20,877 bases of DNA from JBDTMC01 sp039934475 (lineage in GTDB: Bacteria > Acidobacteriota > Terriglobia > Bryobacterales > Bryobacteraceae): the NCBI GenBank assembly GCA_039934475.1, contig JBDTMC010000087.1, forward strand, positions 1 through 20,877. The letters are read 5' to 3'. Position numbers and translations under genes: made by a program. The notes under the pieces were generated by a model, which saw nothing but the letters and a program-made list of their open reading frames with translations, was not told the origin of the DNA and did no database searches. Shown here in pieces: positions 15,936-20,877 of this stretch. How positions within the stretch are numbered: position 1 is the stretch's first letter; every line of letters begins with the position of its first letter.

Positions 15936-18626
15936 GTGATGGGACCGGACCGCCCCAATCCGGATGAACTACTCGAGCGCGTCGTAGAAGAAGAGCGCAA
16001 ACAGGAGCGGGGCCGGCTGAAGGTCTTCTTCGGTTCGTCCCCCGGTGTCGGCAAAACGTTCGCAATGTTGGAGGCCGCGCGCCTGCAGCGGAAGGCAGGC
16101 GTCGAAGTAGTAGTGGGTCTAGTGGAAACCCACAAGCGCAAGGAGACCGAGGCCCTGCTGAGCGGTTTCGAGGTTCTTCCGCGGCGCAGTATTCCTCATC
16201 GCGGCGTCGTGCTGGAGGAGTTCGACCTCGACGCCGCGCTCCAGCGGCGGCCCACCCTCATGCTGGTTGATGAACTGGCGCACACCAATGCGCCCGGGTC
16301 CCGGCACGTCAAGCGATGGCAGGATGTGCTGGAACTGCTCGACAGCGGCATCAACATTTACACCACGCTGAACGTCCAGCACCTGGATAGCTTGAACGAT
16401 GTCGTCGCGCAGGTGACAGGGGTTGTCGTACGCGAGACGATTCCCGACTCTATCCTCGATGAAGCCGACGACATTGAACTGGTGGACCTTCCCGTGGACG
16501 AACTCCGCCGGCGCATGGAAGAAGGCAAGGTCTACATCGCGGATCAAGCCCAGCGCGCCATGGGCAGCTTCTTTCGCCCAGGCAATTTGATCGCGCTCCG
16601 TGAGATGGCCCTTCGCCGCACCGCCGACCGCGTGGACGCGCAGATGCGAAGCTATCGCAAAACCCACGCGATTCAGTCCACTTGGCCTGTTACGGAGCGG
16701 CTGATTGTTTCCATCGGTCCCAGCCCGTTCTCGGCGAAATTGATTCGTGCGGCCAAACGTATGGCTGAACGTCTGCACGCGGAATGGATTGTCGCCTTTG
16801 TAGATACGCCGCAATACGCCAGCGCCTCTGCCGACGTCAGGCAGCGGGTGCTATCGTCGCTTCGCCTCGCCGAACAACTCGGCGCCGAGACTGTCACGCT
16901 AACGGGTGACAAGGTGGCCGAGAGCCTGCTTCGCTACGCCCGGTCCCGCAATGTCTCGAAGATTATTATCGGCAAGCAGGCCGGTCCTCTCTGGCGCCGT
17001 CTGCTCCGTGGTTCGGTTCTCGACGACCTCATCCAGCACAGCGGCGATATGGAGATCATCGCGATCTCCGGTGACCCTGGGCCTGCTCTCCCCACAGTGA
17101 ACCATGCCCCTGGCAGCAAAAAGCAGGACTGGCGCGATTACGCGTTGGCGGCTGCCATCATCGTCGTCTGCGCGGCGGTTTCGGTATCGCTGCGGCAAGT
17201 CCTGGAACCCGTCAACCTCGTCATGTTTTTCATGCTCGGGCTGGTGGCAGTTTCCATCCGATCCAGCCGCCGTGTGGCCACCTTCGCCTCGTTGCTGGCA
17301 GTGGCCGCCTTCGACTACTTCTGCGTCCCCCCCTATCTCACCTTTGTCATCTCCGATACCGAATACATTCTCACGTTTGCCGTCATGCTCATCGTTGGGC
17401 TAACTATCAGCACTCTCACGGTGCGCATTCGCCGCCAGGCCGCCCACGCTGTTGACCGCGAAGCGCGCACCCAGGCCCTCTATAGACTCACTCGGGAACT
17501 TAGCGGTCAGACGCGTGGATTTGAAGCCGCGCGACGCGCTACCGTCATTACCAGCCAGGTCTTCGATTCGAAAGTAGTGCTCTTCTTTCCCGACCAGCCC
17601 GGCAAAGTTTCCTTCCGTAAGCGCACCACCGACGAGTTGCCCGTGCCCTCCAGCGAGGAAGGCATTGCGCAGTGGGTTTTCGATCACGGCCAGAACGCGG
17701 GAAAGGGTATGGATACACTGCCCGGAGCTTCGGCCGTCTATCTCCCCTTAAAGGGATCGCTGGAGATCGTCGGTGTGATGGCCGTTGTACCCGGAACGGA
17801 GGAACTTACAGCATCGCCCGAGCAGATGCACTTACTCGAAATCTTCGCCAGCCAAACGGCGCTGGCCATCGAACGCGCCCAAGCCACGGCTGCCGCGCGC
17901 GAGGCGCAGCTTCGGATTGAGACCGAGCAGATGCGGAGCGGCCTATTGAGCGCGGTTTCTCACGATCTGCGAACGCCGCTGGCAAGCATCACGGGCGCCG
18001 CCACCAGCTTGCTCTCCCAGGGAGACCGCATCGATCGGGAGACACAGCACGAGCTTCTGGACAGCATCGCTCAGGAGGCGCAACGCCTGAGCCGTTTGGT
18101 GAACAACCTCCTCGAAATCACTCGCCTCGAATCGGGTACTGTTGTGCTAAAGCGCGATTGGCATCCTCTGGAAGAGATTGTGGGTGCGGCGCTGACGCGC
18201 CTGGAGAGCCAGCTTGGCGACCGGCCGGTGAACGTCTTCATCCCGGAGAACCTGCCTCCCATTTCGGTGGATGATGTGTTAGTGGAGCAGCTGTTCCTCA
18301 ATCTTCTGGAGAATGCGTCAAAGTACTCGCCGCCCGGATCTCCCATCGGCGTCAGCGCTCGAATGGACAACAATGGCGTGGCTATCGAAGTTGTCGACTC
18401 CGGGGCCGGCTTTGCGGTCGGGGAGGAGAAGCTGGTGTGGGACAAGTTCTATCGCGGCCACGATTCGAGCGTCCCAGGCGCCGGCTTGGGCCTCGCCATT
18501 TGCCGCGCGATCGTCGCCGCGCATGGGGGAACCATCGCCGCCAGCAACGGACCGCAAGGCGGTGGCGTGATCAGTGTCTGGCTTCCGTTGGGCGGAACGC
18601 CGCCTCAGGTGACCGTTGATGCGTAA
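15936..18626 (+). CDS. kdpD: KdpD, sensor histidine kinase for K+ limitation
   Basis: An 896-residue membrane sensor kinase. From the GTG at 15936 (GGAG 8 nt upstream; ATG 15939 is the alternative, used for the numbers here): the KdpD N-terminal domain (about 1-215) with Walker A GSSPGVGKT (32-40) and Walker B LMLVDELAHTN (Asp111); a universal-stress-protein-like domain (about 235-365); four closely packed membrane helices of the DUF4118 type (about 400-495); a GAF domain (about 515-650); the HisKA domain with phosphoacceptor His675 in SHDLRTPL; and a HATPase with NLLENASKYS and GAGLGLAI. It phosphorylates or dephosphorylates KdpE in response to K+, ionic strength and ATP. It overlaps kdpE by 8 bp. 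The complete domain set implies a working system. Confidence 0.97.
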   Translation: MMGPDRPNPDELLERVVEEERKQERGRLKVFFGSSPGVGKTFAMLEAARLQRKAGVEVVVGLVETHKRKETEALLSGFEVLPRRSIPHRGVVLEEFDLDAALQRRPTLMLVDELAHTNAPGSRHVKRWQDVLELLDSGINIYTTLNVQHLDSLNDVVAQVTGVVVRETIPDSILDEADDIELVDLPVDELRRRMEEGKVYIADQAQRAMGSFFRPGNLIALREMALRRTADRVDAQMRSYRKTHAIQSTWPVTERLIVSIGPSPFSAKLIRAAKRMAERLHAEWIVAFVDTPQYASASADVRQRVLSSLRLAEQLGAETVTLTGDKVAESLLRYARSRNVSKIIIGKQAGPLWRRLLRGSVLDDLIQHSGDMEIIAISGDPGPALPTVNHAPGSKKQDWRDYALAAAIIVVCAAVSVSLRQVLEPVNLVMFFMLGLVAVSIRSSRRVATFASLLAVAAFDYFCVPPYLTFVISDTEYILTFAVMLIVGLTISTLTVRIRRQAAHAVDREARTQALYRLTRELSGQTRGFEAARRATVITSQVFDSKVVLFFPDQPGKVSFRKRTTDELPVPSSEEGIAQWVFDHGQNAGKGMDTLPGASAVYLPLKGSLEIVGVMAVVPGTEELTASPEQMHLLEIFASQTALAIERAQATAAAREAQLRIETEQMRSGLLSAVSHDLRTPLASITGAATSLLSQGDRIDRETQHELLDSIAQEAQRLSRLVNNLLEITRLESGTVVLKRDWHPLEEIVGAALTRLESQLGDRPVNVFIPENLPPISVDDVLVEQLFLNLLENASKYSPPGSPIGVSARMDNNGVAIEVVDSGAGFAVGEEKLVWDKFYRGHDSSVPGAGLGLAICRAIVAAHGGTIAASNGPQGGGVISVWLPLGGTPPQVTVDA

Positions 18627-19314
18627 TACCCCGGAGATCCTCATTGTTGAGGACGATCCGCAAATTCGCCGTTTCCTGCGCGCCACCCTGACCGCCGAAC
18701 AGTATCGCTATCACGAAGCCCTCACCGCTGCCGAGGCAATGGCGCAAGCCGCTGCGCGGCAGCCCGATCTCATCGTCCTCGATCTCGGCCTGCCCGACCA
18801 GGACGGACTCGAAGTCATCCGCCACATTCGTCTCTCCAGCGCCACTCCCATCATCGTGCTCTCTGCGCGCGGTCAGGAGAGAGACAAGATTGAGGCCCTC
18901 GATGTGGGCGCCGATGACTTTGTTAGTAAGCCCTTCGCTGTTGGTGAATTATTAGCGCGCATTCGCGCCGCCCTCCGCCGTGCCGCCACCATCAGCGACG
19001 AATCGGAAGGCACGGTTTTCCGTACCGGGAATATCGAGGTGGACCTTGGCAAGCGCATCGTCACAGTGGCAGGCGCTGAGGTTCATCTCACACCGATCGA
19101 ATTCAAGTTGCTCCAGGTGCTGGTCCGCCACGTCGGCAAGGTCATCACACAAAGGCAGCTGCTGGTGGAGGTGTGGGGCCCGCAGCATAGCGAGCAGGCG
19201 CAGTACTTGCGGGTCTACATGGCGCAACTGCGGCGCAAGCTGGAGGCCGATCCCGCGCGACCTCACTTCCTGTTGACGGAGCCAGGGGTTGGTTACCGGC
19301 TCATCGAGGTTTGA
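18619..19314 (+). CDS. kdpE: KdpE, OmpR-family response regulator of kdp
   Basis: A 231-residue regulator. The receiver domain (about 5-115) has the acidic pair Asp12/Asp13, phosphoacceptor Asp55 in VLDLGLPDQDG, the Ser of VLSARG and the Lys of SKPF. The OmpR/PhoB winged-helix DNA-binding domain (about 130-230) ends in the typical TEPGVGYRL. When phosphorylated by KdpD it should activate kdpFABC. ATG 18619 is preferred: AGGTGA at 18607-18612 is a good ribosome site, while TTG 18616 is only 3 nt further up. It overlaps the end of kdpD by 8 bp. Its stop directly abuts the stop of the minus-strand DUF202 gene, leaving no spacer. Confidence 0.97.
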   Translation: MRNTPEILIVEDDPQIRRFLRATLTAEQYRYHEALTAAEAMAQAAARQPDLIVLDLGLPDQDGLEVIRHIRLSSATPIIVLSARGQERDKIEALDVGADDFVSKPFAVGELLARIRAALRRAATISDESEGTVFRTGNIEVDLGKRIVTVAGAEVHLTPIEFKLLQVLVRHVGKVITQRQLLVEVWGPQHSEQAQYLRVYMAQLRRKLEADPARPHFLLTEPGVGYRLIEV

Positions 19315-19319
19315 TCAAA
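19310..19319. repeat. Palindrome TTTGATCAAA across two abutting stop codons
   Basis: The kdpE stop (19312-19314, plus) and the DUF202 stop (19315-19317, minus) meet exactly at the centre of this 10-bp palindrome. There is therefore no intergenic room for an intrinsic terminator in either direction. Confidence 0.6.
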
Positions 19320-19689
19320 GCGCCATCAGCCGCAGCGATACAAGAACCCCCACCACGGCCAAACCTACCGCCAGCGCCACTGCCAGCCACGAAGATCCGC
19401 GCATCCCTTCACCGCGATCAAACTTGTGCGTGAGATGCACGTAGCGAATGACGGACGCCACACTCACCAGCACGCCGAGCATTACCAGCCCGATGCCGAG
19501 ACTGGTTGAAATTCCGTTGGGCTGCACCGGCGGACCCAAGCGCGCGACGCTGAGCTCGCGCAGGAACAGACCAAAACGAGCTACCACAAATCCGAACCCC
19601 ATCATCGCCAAGCTGGTGCGGATCCACGCCAGCAGCGTGCGCTCCAGGGCCAGATAGACACGCGGGTCGCGCTCCGCATTGGGGTTCAT
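19315..19689 (-). CDS. DUF202 (YidH-type) inner-membrane protein
   Basis: A 124-residue protein with three membrane helices (about 25-46, 60-82 and 100-122). The DUF202 signature ALERTLLAWIRTSLAMMGFGF lies at 14-34. DUF202 occurs in small bacterial membrane proteins such as YidH/YidG and as the membrane part of eukaryotic VTC polyphosphate polymerases; no bacterial function is established. The ATG at 19689 is chosen because it overlaps the upstream gene's TGA (ATGA, 19686-19689); an in-frame upstream start at 19740 would run inside that gene and add 17 unrelated residues. Being coupled to the deformylase-dehydratase fusion gene, it is second in that operon. A link with kdp is only positional and convergent. 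Confidence 0.88.
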   Translation of the reverse strand: MNPNAERDPRVYLALERTLLAWIRTSLAMMGFGFVVARFGLFLRELSVARLGPPVQPNGISTSLGIGLVMLGVLVSVASVIRYVHLTHKFDRGEGMRGSSWLAVALAVGLAVVGVLVSLRLMAL

Positions 19690-20877
19690 ATGGTCACAAT
19701 CCAATCTCGAACCTGCTGGTCGGTGACATTTCCGCCGCACAGAACGGTGGCCACTTGCGCGTTTGCGAATTCTTCACGAGCGGCCATGACTGCCGCAACG
19801 CCCGCCGCGCCCGCGGGTTCCACCAATTGCCCCAGATGTGTATATAGCAATCGCATTGCGTCGATGATCTCAAGATCGCTCACCAAGCGGACCTCATCCA
19901 CAATCCCGCGCATGTCAGACACCGCTTCTGGAACAGGAACCCGCACGCCTATACCATCGGCAATGGTCGCAGCCCTCCCTTCCACTGGTGACCCAGCCAC
20001 AAAAGAACGCCTCATGCAATCGGCCCCTTCCGCGCAAACCCCGATGATCCGCGTGGCTGGGCTGGCAGCCTTCATCCAACGCGCAATTCCATTGAGCAAA
20101 GCGCCATTGCCAAGGGGCACGAACACCGCATCAAACGCCGCTCCCTCTGCCAGTAGTTCAACAGCAATGGAGCCGGCGCCCTCGCTGATCTCCGGCTCCT
20201 TGCCGTCCTCAACCATCCACGCACCCGTCTGTTCCGCATAGGCGCGCGCCGCATGTTTGGCTGCGTCAAAGTCTTCACCTAACAGCCGCACATCCGCCCC
20301 GAACCGCCTCATGCGTTCCACTTTCAGCGGATTCGCGTTCACGGCGGCAAACACCACCAGTGATCCCCCGCGCGCCCGCGCCGCGTACGCCAGAGCCTGT
20401 CCCCAGTTTCCGGCACTGGCGCACACAAACGGCCGCGCCACGCCGTTCTTGTGTACGAAGTAATCGGCACCGCGCCCCTTGAAGCTGCGGATGGGATTCG
20501 CCGCTTCTACTTTCAACGTCAGCCGGCAACCAAGAGTGTCATTCAGAGTGTCGCACTCGAATTGGGGCGATGCACGAAAAACGGAATCGATAGACCTCGC
20601 CGCCTCCGAAATGCGCTCCAAAGACAGCCGCGGCTTCGGGCGTCCAGCGCCTACCAGTGCCGCATGTTCCTCAATTGGCCGCACGGCATCCGGGCCTGAA
20701 GCGCGCTGCGTCATCAGGATCCCATCAAGATGATCCACCTCATGCTGCAGCAGCTCCGCCAAGTGCGGCGGAAGGTGCTGCCAGTGCCGCGCCCGCCCGC
20801 GTTCATCCTGGTACCGCAAGGAAACACTGCAGTGGCGCTTCACTCTTACAACATGATCGGGAATGCTGAGGCAGTCG
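19686..20877 (-). CDS. Peptide deformylase C-terminal region fused to a threonine/serine dehydratase-like PLP enzyme, 5' end outside the window
   Basis: The minus-strand frame is open from the right edge. It begins with peptide deformylase sequence: DCLSIPDHVVR (motif 2, metal-ligand Cys codon 20871-20873; an Asp replaces the usual Gly before Cys) and LQHEVDHLDGIL (motif 3, HExxH metal and catalytic residues, 20730-20744). Without a stop, a fold-type II PLP enzyme follows for about 340 residues: NPIRSFKGRGADYF with the Schiff-base Lys (20478-20480), SAGNWGQALAYAA, a phosphate-binding loop PLGNGALLNG and VLCGGNV near the end. These are marks of threonine/serine dehydratases and racemases. Deformylase removes the formyl group from nascent proteins; the second domain would deaminate or racemise a hydroxy-amino acid. 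Why they are joined is unknown. The N-terminal deformylase motif 1 (GxGLAAxQ) would lie beyond the window. The GTG at 20841-20843 is internal, not the start. Confidence 0.8.
   Translation of the reverse strand, partial: DCLSIPDHVVRVKRHCSVSLRYQDERGRARHWQHLPPHLAELLQHEVDHLDGILMTQRASGPDAVRPIEEHAALVGAGRPKPRLSLERISEAARSIDSVFRASPQFECDTLNDTLGCRLTLKVEAANPIRSFKGRGADYFVHKNGVARPFVCASAGNWGQALAYAARARGGSLVVFAAVNANPLKVERMRRFGADVRLLGEDFDAAKHAARAYAEQTGAWMVEDGKEPEISEGAGSIAVELLAEGAAFDAVFVPLGNGALLNGIARWMKAASPATRIIGVCAEGADCMRRSFVAGSPVEGRAATIADGIGVRVPVPEAVSDMRGIVDEVRLVSDLEIIDAMRLLYTHLGQLVEPAGAAGVAAVMAAREEFANAQVATVLCGGNVTDQQVRDWIVTI

Overview
The window is high-GC bacterial DNA with short spacers and many 4-bp start/stop overlaps. 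Two Planctomycete-type cytochrome (DUF1549/DUF1553) plus DUF1501 gene pairs, a globin-ankyrin fusion and a complete kdp locus suggest an acidobacterium of the Bryobacterales/Solibacter type. That placement is inferred from gene content; Planctomycetota is the main alternative. No rRNA, tRNA, CRISPR array, transposase or insertion-sequence end was seen.

Left part (1-2312): the 3' end of a Sel1-repeat protein; a 66-aa zinc-ribbon-like protein preceded by a perfect 20-bp palindrome; and a truncated-hemoglobin/ankyrin fusion gene. The globin part of that gene is joined to the ankyrin part only if one base is restored near 1428, so as given it is frameshifted. Facing it on the minus strand is a SAM methyltransferase with a long C-terminal coiled coil (2316-3545).

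Middle (3653-11316): two gene pairs pointing tail to tail. Each consists of a secreted protein with CxxCH motifs (PSCyt1/DUF1549/DUF1553) and a Tat-exported DUF1501 protein. On the plus strand the cytochrome-like gene comes first; on the minus strand the DUF1501 gene comes first. Only 5 bp separate the pairs.

Right part (11511-19314): a tightly coupled potassium-uptake locus. It holds a 27-aa membrane micropeptide, kdpF, kdpA, kdpB, kdpC, the sensor kinase kdpD and the response regulator kdpE. KdpFABC pumps K+ at the expense of ATP; KdpD and KdpE should induce it under K+ limitation or osmotic stress. Abutting kdpE with no spacer, on the minus strand, is a DUF202 membrane protein. It is translationally coupled to an upstream gene encoding a peptide-deformylase C-terminal region fused in frame to a threonine/serine-dehydratase-like PLP enzyme; that gene runs off the right edge.

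The least ordinary items are the deformylase-dehydratase fusion, the frameshifted globin-ankyrin gene, the palindrome-associated zinc-ribbon micro-gene and the micropeptide ahead of kdpF. No intrinsic terminator with a clear T-run was found, and all three convergent gene ends are 0-5 bp apart. No stretch over 300 bases lacks a gene; the non-coding gaps are 592-820, 1022-1296, 3546-3652 and 11317-11510.
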